Program-made: the position numbers and the translations under genes
The notes under the pieces: model-generated
What the model was told of the DNA's origin: nothing
What the model saw: only the letters and a program-made list of their open reading frames with translations
The model's database searches: none
Shown: positions 48,121 through 56,614 of the stretch, one piece after another
Layout of the letters: each line of letters opens with the position of its first letter
Numbering within the stretch: position 1 is the first letter of the stretch
NCBI RefSeq assembly: GCF_002896875.1
Contig: NZ_CP023278.1
Coordinates: 1,922,001 to 1,986,000 of the forward strand
Origin: Nostoc sp. CENA543
GTDB taxonomy: Bacteria; Cyanobacteriota; Cyanobacteriia; Cyanobacteriales; Nostocaceae
DNA: 64,000 nucleotides
Direction of reading: 5' to 3'

Positions 48121-48263
48121 AAAGTGATGGAAATACCCTACTAGTTTTGATAGCTGTTGGTGTTGTTGGTTGGTTGTACCTGAGTGACCAGCGTTTAGAA
48201 TGCCAACGTGTTGAGGCGGAATACAAAGCCTATCAGAACGCTATCAAGGATGCACGACCATGA
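48117..48263 (+). CDS. 48-aa single-pass membrane protein of the coupled module
   Basis: The short product consists of one membrane helix (LLVLIAVGVVGWLYL) and a charged helical tail (RVEAEYKAYQNAIK). Its start overlaps the previous stop in ATGA and its own stop overlaps the next start in ATGA. The architecture resembles small phage or plasmid membrane accessory proteins. The family is not recognised. Confidence 0.55.
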   Translation: MKSDGNTLLVLIAVGVVGWLYLSDQRLECQRVEAEYKAYQNAIKDARP

Positions 48264-48559
48264 CAGACAAGCCCGAAATTGTTATTGACTTACCAACTGA
48301 AACTTATCAGCGACCAGTTGAACCGAAAGTCAGTGATAAACGGTGGTTATCTTTGTTGTTCAACTCTCTAATTACCTGCTATTCAACGGCTCTCTGTGTA
48401 CAGGTGTTGACGTTCATACCGCTAACACTTCCAGCATTGACTCAACTACCCAAGATAGCAGCCGTCATCATCATGGGCGTTGGTGCATGGTTGGCTTATC
48501 GCCGTCAACTCCCAGCGTTAACACTTTCCTTTGCTATCGGTTTACTCGTTGGTTTATGA
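48260..48559 (+). CDS. small membrane protein of the coupled module
   Basis: The 99-aa product has an acidic N-terminus and two to three membrane helices (LLFNSLITCYSTALCVQVL, LPKIAAVIIMGVGAWLAY, ALTLSFAIGLLVGL). ATGA overlaps tie it to the genes on both sides. It precedes the membrane ATPase and may be its partner. The family is not recognised. Confidence 0.6.
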   Translation: MTDKPEIVIDLPTETYQRPVEPKVSDKRWLSLLFNSLITCYSTALCVQVLTFIPLTLPALTQLPKIAAVIIMGVGAWLAYRRQLPALTLSFAIGLLVGL

Positions 48560-49815
48560 CACAACCACAATACCCAACCTCTCACATACGTTTACTACAC
48601 CGACTGTTGTTAACCACGGGTTTCTGTGCCACGTTAACGGCAGTCGTTTCTCTAGTTGGTGTGCCTCACGCTCTCACACAACAACGTGGTCTAAGTAAGG
48701 CTGTGTTATTAGCTTCTGGGTTATGTATCACAGTAGCGAGTAAGCGTCTAACATCGACATGGTTAGAGTTGGCTGACGTAACGGCTGACCTAGACCTACT
48801 TGACAGACGGGAGAACATAGCATGGTATCAGCGTGTTATCAGTGAGGTTAAAAACGTCACGGTCAAGTATAGCCAGCGTTGGCTAGATGACAACATCATT
48901 ACTGACCCTGTGACTTATTGGCTTAACACGGGCAAGAATGGTTTACCGTTGAAACACCTGCTCATCGTTGGTGGAACAGGTGATGGTAAGTCAACACTCA
49001 TTCAGGCGTTCGCATCACGGCTGATAGGTTGGCAGTTTCAAGTCTATGATGTTGACGGTACAGTTGATGACTGGCTGTTTGTTGAACAACAGCAACGGGT
49101 CTATGACTTAACAGCTATTGAGTCAGCTATGACCGATGACCTAGAGTTATTGGAACAACGAATACTACAACGCCGTGAGGTTGGTAAACGATGGACAGAT
49201 ACACCACGGCTCACCATAGCTGAGGAGTTACCAGCGTTGGTGTCATCGTCTGACACGGCTGCTAACTGGGTTGTTAGTCATGCCAAACGTGGACGTAAAC
49301 CACTATGCTTTATAGCAGCCATCGCACAGAACGACACCGTTAAGAACCTTGGGTTAGAGGGTGATGCTGACCTACGCGACAGTTGTTTTACGAGGGTATA
49401 CCTTGGCAGTAAAGCAAGAGAACGAGCAAGGAAACTAGGTAATGACGTGTTGTTAGCATGGTTAGAAGCATTTCCGCACGGTCGTTTTATTGTGGATGAT
49501 AAGCCGTGTGAGTGGGTTGTTAACAACTCCCAAGCATTGATAGACACTTCCCAAACTGGCACACTACCACCGTCATTACTTCCGCAAAGTTTACCAACAC
49601 AACACGATACCAACACGCCGAAAACCTCGGAAGCCTTGCAGGAAATAGGCGGAAATGGTTTTGCATCGTTGGTCAAGGATGCCAAAAACGCGGTACAGGA
49701 AGCCCGTGAGCGTGGTTGTAGCGATACGTACATCATTACTGAGGTTCTAGGGTTTAGCGGTCGGCGTTACGGCGAGGGTAAACGACTACTGGCGATGCTG
49801 GAAACCACCGAGTAA
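48556..49815 (+). CDS. membrane-anchored HerA/FtsK/TraD-type ATPase
   Basis: The 419-aa protein has two N-terminal membrane helices (about residues 14-36 and 48-68) and a cytoplasmic P-loop domain. Walker A is VGGTGDGKSTL with Lys145, Walker B is LTIAEELPAL, and FIAAIAQNDT resembles sensor motifs of HerA/FtsK-superfamily DNA pumps. The start is the ATG at 48556, in ATGA overlap with the preceding gene; the long frame upstream is only an open shadow. It could drive DNA transfer, partition or packaging of the element. No relaxase was found, so autonomous conjugation is not supported. Confidence 0.8.
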   Translation: MTQPQYPTSHIRLLHRLLLTTGFCATLTAVVSLVGVPHALTQQRGLSKAVLLASGLCITVASKRLTSTWLELADVTADLDLLDRRENIAWYQRVISEVKNVTVKYSQRWLDDNIITDPVTYWLNTGKNGLPLKHLLIVGGTGDGKSTLIQAFASRLIGWQFQVYDVDGTVDDWLFVEQQQRVYDLTAIESAMTDDLELLEQRILQRREVGKRWTDTPRLTIAEELPALVSSSDTAANWVVSHAKRGRKPLCFIAAIAQNDTVKNLGLEGDADLRDSCFTRVYLGSKARERARKLGNDVLLAWLEAFPHGRFIVDDKPCEWVVNNSQALIDTSQTGTLPPSLLPQSLPTQHDTNTPKTSEALQEIGGNGFASLVKDAKNAVQEARERGCSDTYIITEVLGFSGRRYGEGKRLLAMLETTE

Positions 49816-49863
49816 CTGTGCTATGATATGCTGTAACAGCAATTCAAAAGAGGGGTGAAGCCT

Positions 49864-50148
49864 ATGTCTAGAGGTGGTCACAGACTAGGAGCAGGACGCA
49901 AGAAGGGTACACCAGCCAGTAACCGAAAGTATGCTGATGTAGCGGACACTAGGTTGGTACGTGTGCCTGTTGGCTTCGATGAGGTAGCAGCAGTTAACAA
50001 CCTTGAGCAATTGCGCGTGCTGGTCGAGACGTGGCAGGCACAAGCGGATGAAGCTGCACGGGTCAGCAAGACTGGTACAACGCCACGCACGTATGACAAG
50101 GCGTTGCTATTGTTGGAAGAATTGAAACAAATGTTGCCACAACAGTAG
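49864..50148 (+). CDS. small GRKKG-motif DNA-binding-like protein
   Basis: The 94-aa product begins SRGGHRLGAGRKKG, a motif seen in small phage and plasmid DNA-binding proteins and at the start of some terminase small subunits. A helical C-terminal half follows (VETWQAQADEAARVS, ALLLLEELKQML). An AGGGG site lies about nine bases before ATG 49864. It is the last gene before attR. A role in DNA recognition or excision is inferred. A palindrome (ACTCTTATTTAAGAGT) lies at 50187-50202. Confidence 0.6.
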   Translation: MSRGGHRLGAGRKKGTPASNRKYADVADTRLVRVPVGFDEVAAVNNLEQLRVLVETWQAQADEAARVSKTGTTPRTYDKALLLLEELKQMLPQQ

Positions 50149-50228
50149 ACAATAGCTTTTGGCTACTGTTAGGCTACTCGTAAACCACTCTTATTTAAGA
50201 GTTGCACAACCAAAGGTCAGAATTACCT

Positions 50229-50358
50229 AAGCTAACTGTGACTAAATTTTAAATATCAGGTAGACAAAATAAAAATAAGTTTCACGCATTAAAAAAGGTA
50301 TTTGACTTTGTAAACTACGATAACGGGTAGTAGGTGTAGGTGATGGATAAGCATCTAT
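50229..50358. repeat. attR: 130-bp direct repeat at the right end of the element
   Basis: It is identical to 39667-39796. This copy supplies the real 3' end of the YdcF gene (last 39 codons). It also carries a displaced copy of the last eight codons of the small exported protein gene. Confidence 0.93.
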
Positions 50359-50832
50359 ACCTAAATCTCTAGCCATTAAGACAGCTCGCTTGAGATGTAA
50401 AGGATCACTCACAATGAGACACTTAGTAAATTGATGATGGGAAACTATTTCTCCCGCATTTTTAAGATTTTGGTAAGTTGTGCGTGAGAGTGTTTCTGTG
50501 AAAATATCTTCTGTTTTTACACCTTGTTCAACAGCGTAGTTTTTACCAACTACCGCTTCAGGAAGTTCATTTTTATCTCCTACTCCACCCGTGAAAATAA
50601 TCTTACTAACATCGCCTTTTTTATATAAATTAGTGGCGTGATGAATGCGTTCTCGAAACACTGGTGAAGGTGCTGTTTTCCAAACCGCCGCACCCAAGAC
50701 AATTGCTGCATCTGCCTTCAGATTTGGAGTATGATTGCCATACAAATAAATACTCACAGCAGTAGATGCGATCGCCACCAATAACGCAGACATCAAAGAT
50801 AGTAAAATAAAAATAAACTTTCTTTTCGTCAT
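50242..50832 (-). CDS. YdcF/SanA-type DUF218 membrane protein, target gene of the element
   Basis: The 196-aa protein has one N-terminal membrane helix (FIFILLSLMSALLVAIAST) and a DUF218 domain with ADAAIVLGAAVW, ERIHHATNLYKKGD, IIFTGGVGDKNELPEA, a SRTTYQN motif and VSDPLHLKRA. DUF218 proteins act in envelope or polysaccharide metabolism in a poorly defined way. The last 39 codons lie in the attachment repeat, and the gene is complete, so integration has not disrupted it. A separate copy of these 39 codons remains at attL. Confidence 0.9.
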   Translation of the reverse strand: MTKRKFIFILLSLMSALLVAIASTAVSIYLYGNHTPNLKADAAIVLGAAVWKTAPSPVFRERIHHATNLYKKGDVSKIIFTGGVGDKNELPEAVVGKNYAVEQGVKTEDIFTETLSRTTYQNLKNAGEIVSHHQFTKCLIVSDPLHLKRAVLMARDLGIDAYPSPTPTTRYRSLQSQIPFLMRETYFYFVYLIFKI

Positions 50833-50851
50833 TGGTTAATTGTTGACTATT

Positions 50852-51880
50852 TTAGCCTTCCACTAAATTCCAAAAATAACCATCGGGCGCGACAAAGGAA
50901 AAACTTTTCTCCCTAAACTCATTTTCCACAATACTAGTAAATTTTGGCACAGGACTAGCTTTGATGCGATCGCAATATGTTTCAATTCCACGCACCCGAT
51001 AAGTATAGAGTGACATCCCCAAACTACCAGGCTGTGCAGCTTCAAAGCGTGATTCTAAATTCATGGCATTGGGAAATCGAATCACATATAACCTGCCACT
51101 CCGCGCCGCCATTAAGTCAGATTTAGAGGAACGAGGATCATCAAAGGCGGTGACAATAAACTTTTCCCCTGGCTGTAAATCAAAAAGATCCCTCCCAGCT
51201 AAAGAAGATTCATAGCTAGTTTCCACATCATCACGCACCCGCAGTAACCCCAAAACATCTTCGTAAAATTTCAGGCTTTCCTTGCTGTCATCTTGAATAA
51301 TCATCCCCATGTGGGTAAACTGGCTAGTCTGAAAAGCACAAGCGGGGTGAATTGTGCCGTAATTGGGTACGTTGTAACCAAACCTTTGAAACAAAACCTG
51401 TCTTGTCAATGGTTGCAATAACAACATTTCTCGCACCCCAACCGCAGGATCAAGAAAAGGACGGCTTTTTCTCTCTTTCTGGTAAATTACTTCCCAGTAT
51501 GGAGGAGTGTAGCGGATAGCCCGACCTGCGGCTTTGGCTTCCTCGGCATGATTTAAAATAGTTAAGACATCAGCCGTTAAACTAGTAGCCCAACGATTCC
51601 CTTTAATTTTCATTGAGGCTAACCCCAACCCTGGATTTGTGGGATTTTGCCACACCATCAAGCGAATCAAACCATGATCTGCATTCTGATGGTACAGGCG
51701 AATTGAGCGTAAAGCCGAATTTACCCCATATAATTGATACGCTGCACCAGGGGATAGTTCACCCATTTGCCCAATGCGATAGCCAAACTGTTCCCAGTAT
51801 TGAATAGCAAAAATCGCATCGGGAACGCCAATACAGACTTCATAGATTCCTTCAATCGCAGTTGTTTGCCCCTGAATCAT
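50852..51880 (-). CDS. double VOC (glyoxalase-fold) domain protein
   Basis: The 342-aa protein has two VOC-type domains (about residues 8-155 and 185-340). The first begins IEGIYEVCIGVPD and the second FTHMGMIIQDDSKESLKFYEDVLG, with a His in HMG as a possible metal ligand. The layout fits ring-cleaving dioxygenases, glyoxalases or related lyases, but the metal set cannot be assigned with confidence. It starts 20 bases from the YdcF gene on the same strand, so the two may be co-transcribed. No substrate is suggested by context. Confidence 0.8.
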   Translation of the reverse strand: MIQGQTTAIEGIYEVCIGVPDAIFAIQYWEQFGYRIGQMGELSPGAAYQLYGVNSALRSIRLYHQNADHGLIRLMVWQNPTNPGLGLASMKIKGNRWATSLTADVLTILNHAEEAKAAGRAIRYTPPYWEVIYQKERKSRPFLDPAVGVREMLLLQPLTRQVLFQRFGYNVPNYGTIHPACAFQTSQFTHMGMIIQDDSKESLKFYEDVLGLLRVRDDVETSYESSLAGRDLFDLQPGEKFIVTAFDDPRSSKSDLMAARSGRLYVIRFPNAMNLESRFEAAQPGSLGMSLYTYRVRGIETYCDRIKASPVPKFTSIVENEFREKSFSFVAPDGYFWNLVEG

Positions 51881-52347
51881 GCCAAAATTTGAGTTGTAAC
51901 TGACATATTTTAGAATATTTCCCAGAGATTTTTTTTCGTTCTTTATAGACCAATACAGTTCAGTTAAGAAAACAGTTTGTAGAGAGGACTTTAGTCCTCA
52001 TCTAAGGACTGAAGTCCTTACTACGAACTTTTCCTTACTTCACAAACACCAAATTTTAGGTTTAACTGAACCGTATTGCTTTATAGACTAGCTTTATTAG
52101 CAGTTTTTGTGGTGTTTGAAGATTATCTGCTGTAATTGAGCCAGATTCTATGAAGAAAATATGGCTGAAACCATCAGGTATTTCTGTAATTTTTGAACTA
52201 TTGATAAATTTGTATTTAGTATCTACCTTGAGTCGAAACTATTGTTGTGTGAAGTGGCATTAAATGTACAATTTTTTCCCCGCCAAGGTATACGCAGAGA
52301 TTTTTCTCGGATAATTTGCTATGTCCGAAAAATAATTAGGCTCATTT
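51881..52347. other. spacer with two AGGACTNNAGTCCT hairpins
   Basis: AGGACTTTAGTCCT at 51985-51998 and AAGGACTGAAGTCCTT at 52004-52019 form back-to-back palindromes; a near copy is at 63571-63586. The rest contains no supported gene. The hairpins lie between two divergently spaced minus-strand genes. Confidence 0.65.
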
Positions 52348-54591
52348 TTAGTGGGAATATGCCGAGGTGGAGATTAAATTAGTAATGTGATTTAAATCTT
52401 GGAGAACAGCATGGGCTGATTGATAGCGATCGCCAAAGTGATAACACACCATTTTATCTAAAATTGCTGCTAATTCTGCACTCACTTGTGCGGACTCTCG
52501 CCACATCACATTACCTGTATCGGGGTCTAATTGCAGTTCTTGGGGAGATATCCCTGTTAAAGCTTGAATCCCCATCATTCCCACAGCATAGATATCACTA
52601 GCTAAACGGGGATGTCCGGCCAATTGTTCTGGTGGTGCATATCCCTTAGTCCCGATGGCGACTGTCGCTAATTCTGTTTCTTCACTGCTTGGTGGCTGCA
52701 TTAATTTCACCGCACCAAAATCAATTAACACCAATCTACTATCCTTGGTGGATCTAATAATATTGGCTGGTTTAATATCTCGATGAATTACCCGATGCTC
52801 ATGTACAAAAGCTAAAACTTCTAAAACTTCTTTGAGCATTGATATCACAAATGATTCACTTTTGAGATTCTCTATGGGTGGTAATTCTTCATGTAAAGTA
52901 TGCCCAGGAATATATTCTTCAATTAAATAGAATTCCTCATCTGTTTCAAAGTAAGCAAACAATGTGGGAATTTGTTGATGTTTACCCAACACTTCTAAAA
53001 TTTCCGCTTCCGTATTAAATAAGCGACGCGCAACTTGTAAAAATTTAGTGTCTCGACGGGCGGGCATTAATTTTTTCACAACACAACTAGGGTTTCCTGG
53101 TCTTTGAGTATCTTGGGCTAAATAAGTTCGCCCAAATCCACCCGCCGCAATTACGGAAGTAATTTGATAGCGACCACCTAATAAAAAATCACCAGTATTT
53201 TTTTCGGCATTACTAATAATAGAATTACTATGAGAATGGAGGTCATAAAGGGCTGTGGTTGCTGTAGTTGCTTGGGTTTCTTGCAATAAAACATTTAATT
53301 GTTCAATGGCTTCCTGTTGTTTTTCTACTTGCAGCATCATTACTTTAGTTTGCTGCTGTGTTTTGTAGGTTGTGTAAGCCATGACACTCACACTACTCAT
53401 AATTAAAGCTAAAGCCGGAGGAATTAAAGGCAGCCATCCAGCTTGGAGAAACAACCCCGCACATATTCCTACTAAACCCGCTAAGGTCGCACCACCTACA
53501 ACTAATAACAATAAAGGATGTCGCAACCGCCAGCCTAAAACACTCCCGACACCTGACCAAGTAGCAATCCAAATTAATTCCACCCAGTCAGGCCAATACC
53601 AAATTAATGGTCTTTTATCTAAGACTGTGCTGAGGAGTTGACTAGCTATTTGTGCATGGATAAAAACAGCAGGCGTTCTAGTAGGTTGTTGTGAAGCCGC
53701 ACTGTAGGGTGTATATAATCCAGGGTGAACACTGCTAGCTGTTGTCCCAATAATTACTAGTTTATCTTTGACCCAATTGGGGTTAACTTGATTTTTCAGG
53801 ACTTGTGTTAAGGTGACAGTCTGCGCTAAGTGGTCGGGGTGGCGGTAATTTAGTAAAATTTGATACCCACGAGCATTAATATCTTGGTAACTACCAGCAT
53901 TGGCGGAGAGAATAGGGAAGATAGTTTTGCCGAGATGAAAGTTGTGTTTGGCAAAATCGACTTGAATATCCGCTTGTTCGAGATAGTTAATTGCGACTAA
54001 AGCAGCAAAGGAATAAGGTGTGGCACATTTTTGGTCTGTTGGTTCAGCAAATACCAACGCCCGACGAATAATTTGATCTGCTTCACTGTCGGGAACTAAA
54101 TCACTGTAACCAATATTTTCTGGTGGAAAGTTGGGAGGAGGTGGAATTTCTGACCTTCCCATACTGCTTAATACACAAGTGCTAATAATATTAGAGGGAT
54201 TTTCTAGCCCTTGACCTAAATTTTTCTGTTGTGGTCGGTAAATATTTAGACCAATGACACGGGGTTGATAGGTTTCTAATTTAGCTAAGAGTTGGTTAAT
54301 GGTGGTATCAGGAAGCGGCCATTTTGTTTGGGCTAAGTCTTCCTCAGTAATTGTTACTACTAAAATGCGGGGATCTGGTGATTCTATAGGACGCGATCGC
54401 AACATCTGATCATAGGCTTTTAACTCCCAAGATTGCAACCATTTCAACTCCCGACTACCCCAAACTACAGCCGTTACCCCCAAACTTGTCACTAAAATTA
54501 TCCGCCACCAGTGCTGACGAAAACTGGTGTCTCGGTAACTTCTATCCTTAATCAAGACACTTTGGAGTCTGTTAAAAATGCGACTAATCAC
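52348..54591 (-). CDS. CHASE2-domain serine/threonine protein kinase
   Basis: The protein (747 aa from GTG at 54591) has an N-terminal membrane helix and an extracellular CHASE2 sensor (about residues 45-325, including DPRILVVTITEEDL and FIHAQIASQLL). Three membrane helices follow at about 330-435, then a short coiled coil. A cytoplasmic kinase domain spans about 480-745 with VIAAGGFGRTYLAQD, HRDIKPANI and LIDFGAVKL. An in-frame ATG at 54642 would add a repeat-encoded leader (PYALCPIPNS), so I prefer the GTG. It resembles the many cyanobacterial Pkn2-type kinases; the signal is unknown. Confidence 0.88.
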   Translation of the reverse strand: MISRIFNRLQSVLIKDRSYRDTSFRQHWWRIILVTSLGVTAVVWGSRELKWLQSWELKAYDQMLRSRPIESPDPRILVVTITEEDLAQTKWPLPDTTINQLLAKLETYQPRVIGLNIYRPQQKNLGQGLENPSNIISTCVLSSMGRSEIPPPPNFPPENIGYSDLVPDSEADQIIRRALVFAEPTDQKCATPYSFAALVAINYLEQADIQVDFAKHNFHLGKTIFPILSANAGSYQDINARGYQILLNYRHPDHLAQTVTLTQVLKNQVNPNWVKDKLVIIGTTASSVHPGLYTPYSAASQQPTRTPAVFIHAQIASQLLSTVLDKRPLIWYWPDWVELIWIATWSGVGSVLGWRLRHPLLLLVVGGATLAGLVGICAGLFLQAGWLPLIPPALALIMSSVSVMAYTTYKTQQQTKVMMLQVEKQQEAIEQLNVLLQETQATTATTALYDLHSHSNSIISNAEKNTGDFLLGGRYQITSVIAAGGFGRTYLAQDTQRPGNPSCVVKKLMPARRDTKFLQVARRLFNTEAEILEVLGKHQQIPTLFAYFETDEEFYLIEEYIPGHTLHEELPPIENLKSESFVISMLKEVLEVLAFVHEHRVIHRDIKPANIIRSTKDSRLVLIDFGAVKLMQPPSSEETELATVAIGTKGYAPPEQLAGHPRLASDIYAVGMMGIQALTGISPQELQLDPDTGNVMWRESAQVSAELAAILDKMVCYHFGDRYQSAHAVLQDLNHITNLISTSAYSH

Positions 54592-54689
54592 AGCGTTGGA
54601 AAAGTAGCCTGAATTGGGAATTGGGCATAGGGCATAGGGCATAGGGTATGAATTTCTTGCCTATGCTAGCTGTATTTAATTTAGCAATT

Positions 54690-54778
54690 TATGGGACATG
54701 AGGGATTGGGGATTGGGGACTGGGGACTGGGGACTGGGGACAAAGTAGACAAGGTAGACAAAGTAGACAAGGTAGAGT
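54690..54778. repeat. STRR-type repeats upstream of the CHASE2 kinase gene
   Basis: GGGATTG/GGGACTG units are followed by AGACAAGGT/AGACAAAGT nonanucleotides, as at 22977-23156. They precede the inverted copy of the 31492 repeat. Confidence 0.8.
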
Positions 54779-54816
54779 TTATTTCTCAACCCACCACTGA
54801 CTACTCATTACTCATT

Positions 54817-54872
54817 ACTCAGCACTCACCACGGGCTAAACGCCCCGCTTCCGCTAACAGCACTCACCACTC
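54817..54872. repeat. 57-base dispersed repeat, copy 2 (inverted)
   Basis: It is the reverse complement of 31492-31548 with one visible change. It contains the stop codon and last five codons of the minus-strand gene at 54854-55126. Confidence 0.85.
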
Positions 54873-55126
54873 TTCTCTTGTTGAGAATCTTTCACCTGAT
54901 TGACTACCGTAGGAGGAAGTTCACTAGAAGGTGTAAATGAGTCTATCTGAGACTGTTCACCACCATCACTAAAATAAGTACCAATCATCTTGTCGTAGTT
55001 GGACGCAACCGCAAGGAAAGCCCCACCCAATATATAAATAGGCAAGGGGAAAGAAAATCCCTTTAACCAGTCAAACAATTCTGCTAGGGCGAACAACACC
55101 AAAAAGCAAGCTAACCAAACCCTCAT
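54854..55126 (-). CDS. small two-helix membrane protein
   Basis: The 90-aa product has two N-terminal membrane helices (WLACFLVLFALAELFDWL, LPIYILGGAFLAVAS), then a Ser/Glu-rich tail. A GAGGGGAT ribosome site precedes the ATG at 55126. The tail ends SGECC, coded by the dispersed repeat at 54817-54872, so the native C-terminus was probably different. No known function. Confidence 0.68.
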   Translation of the reverse strand: MRVWLACFLVLFALAELFDWLKGFSFPLPIYILGGAFLAVASNYDKMIGTYFSDGGEQSQIDSFTPSSELPPTVVNQVKDSQQEKSGECC

Positions 55127-56294
55127 ATTTTTATCCCCTCTGTTTTCGTCACTTCATTTCTAGGGTAAACAGCTTGCATAATACCTGATGTATAGTCTAA
55201 CTACAATTTAGACATTAAGTATTAGTCAACAATTCCACTAAAGTTATTCTCTTCGAGCCTGTTCTCTCAAAAACGATCAACTGACTCTAGTAATCCCAAA
55301 ACCTTACCCCTTCTTACATTTGTTTTCTAAATTATTCACGGTACTGGAGCTACAAGCAACCGGGTAAGTCATTAATTTCAAGTAAATATTCGCAATTATG
55401 ACTATGATGATGTATATTTGTTTAATGTAATAGCTTTTCCTTCTGGAAAGCAAACCGCCGATTTAATTCATCGGTATTGGTCGCTGGTCATCTTATGAAA
55501 CACGACCGTGCAATTTTTATATCATCAGGCGCATCTGACGTATTCGACACACCATTTGCTATTTTAATCATCAAGGACAAGAATAATATCTTGTCCTTTA
55601 TTTTTGATGGTGGCTTTTCGTCATCAACAGGAGCTTTTTGGTAATTTTACTCACTGATGCTGGTTGAGGTTTTGTTGTTAGATATTCCGATAATACACTA
55701 TTTTTGTCGATTTAGTGTATTATTAATTTATGTCTGCCTCTTAAACTGTAGTTATTATAGAATTAATCATCTAAATTAATTACTCACGATTCAAGACATA
55801 TTGAGCAAGTAGACACTAAATAAACTATAGGAATCATATGTGATTTCTGAAATATACGTAGTGGTATGGCAAGGCTAAAATAGTGTATTAGATGTAGGTT
55901 GGGTTGACGTAAGGAAACCCAACATAGATATCAGTGTTGGGTTTCGCTTTGCTCAATCCAACCTACATTTTTTTTGCAACATTTAAGTCTTGCTACGCCA
56001 CTACACATAATAAAATATGTGCTTTCGTAATACAGATACTTGAGTTAGTAATTTCCTGTCTTTTGCTGTTTATATAATTAAATAATTTATGGCAAGTCAA
56101 GAGGATTGCTATATTAATGCTATAAAGACAATAGTAAAGTAGTTATACAAACAATGACTTTCTTTTTTTGTATTCTGTTTAGCAAAATTAATGCTATTTT
56201 GGTAACATTCTTGCTGCACAATAAATTAACCAAATATTAAAAACTTTTGTAATTATGATCACAATTTGTAGAAAAAGTTCATCATTATTTCTTT
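55127..56294. other. 1.2-kb AT-rich spacer containing a MITE-like element
   Basis: No supported gene is seen. The only clear structure is the 147-base inverted-repeat element at 55858-56004. AT-rich, promoter-like DNA continues on both sides. Confidence 0.6.
55858..56004. mobile_element. MITE-like inverted-repeat element
   Basis: The ends GTAGTGG / CCACTAC begin arms of about 30 imperfectly matched bases, and an inner, nearly palindromic core (55894-55966, GTAGGTTGGGTTGACGT and complement) fills the middle. There is no coding capacity. It looks like a miniature transposable element mobilised by an enzyme encoded elsewhere. Confidence 0.7.
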
Positions 56295-56522
56295 ATGGAG
56301 ATTATACCTATGTTCTTTGGGCAAATTGAAAGAGAAATGTTGTCAGCAGAAATCTATTCCCTGTGGCAGAATCAGCAATTATCAGATAACTTAAATTTAC
56401 ACGCCAATCAAGAACTAGGAAAGCAAGATATCTGGGAATTACATACCCCTGATAGTCAAGTCACACCAGAGTCACAAAAAAAATTAACAATCGCTAAAAG
56501 AAATTCAGGTGTAGGGTTTTAA
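56295..56522 (+). CDS. small hypothetical protein
   Basis: The frame gives 75 aa, or 70 aa from a second ATG at 56310 that has GGAG nine bases upstream. The product is polar, with a helical FGQIEREMLSAEIYSLWQN segment, and has no known family. It precedes the Old Yellow Enzyme gene by 92 bases on the same strand. Confidence 0.5.
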   Translation: MEIIPMFFGQIEREMLSAEIYSLWQNQQLSDNLNLHANQELGKQDIWELHTPDSQVTPESQKKLTIAKRNSGVGF

Positions 56523-56614
56523 GTTATTAATCTCCTGCACTCCTCATCTTTAGTGTTTCTTAACGCCAATTCCATTCCTAATTTTTTACCAAACCAGAGA
56601 AGGAATTAGTATTA

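Larger units (their letters stand above)
39667..50358. mobile_element. integrated plasmid-like element bounded by 130-bp direct repeats
   Basis: The unit from one repeat to the next is 10,562 bp, the size of the predicted excised circle. It contains two tyrosine recombinases, an HNH endonuclease, a primase-helicase, an iteron-like region, small regulators, membrane proteins and a HerA/FtsK-type ATPase. I saw no GCGATCGC octamer between about 39347 and 50768 although these are frequent on both sides, and codon choice (many CAAC, CGTC, GTTA) differs from neighbours. No structural phage genes or relaxase were recognised. I infer an integrative replicon or satellite. Confidence 0.88.

Noticed and set aside
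48343-48555. N-terminal extension of the HerA/FtsK-type ATPase
   Set aside because: It overlaps the 99-aa membrane gene in another frame. The ATG at 48556 in an ATGA overlap explains the start better.
49278-49736. 152-codon minus-strand frame inside the ATPase gene
   Set aside because: Antisense shadow of the P-loop domain; no family.
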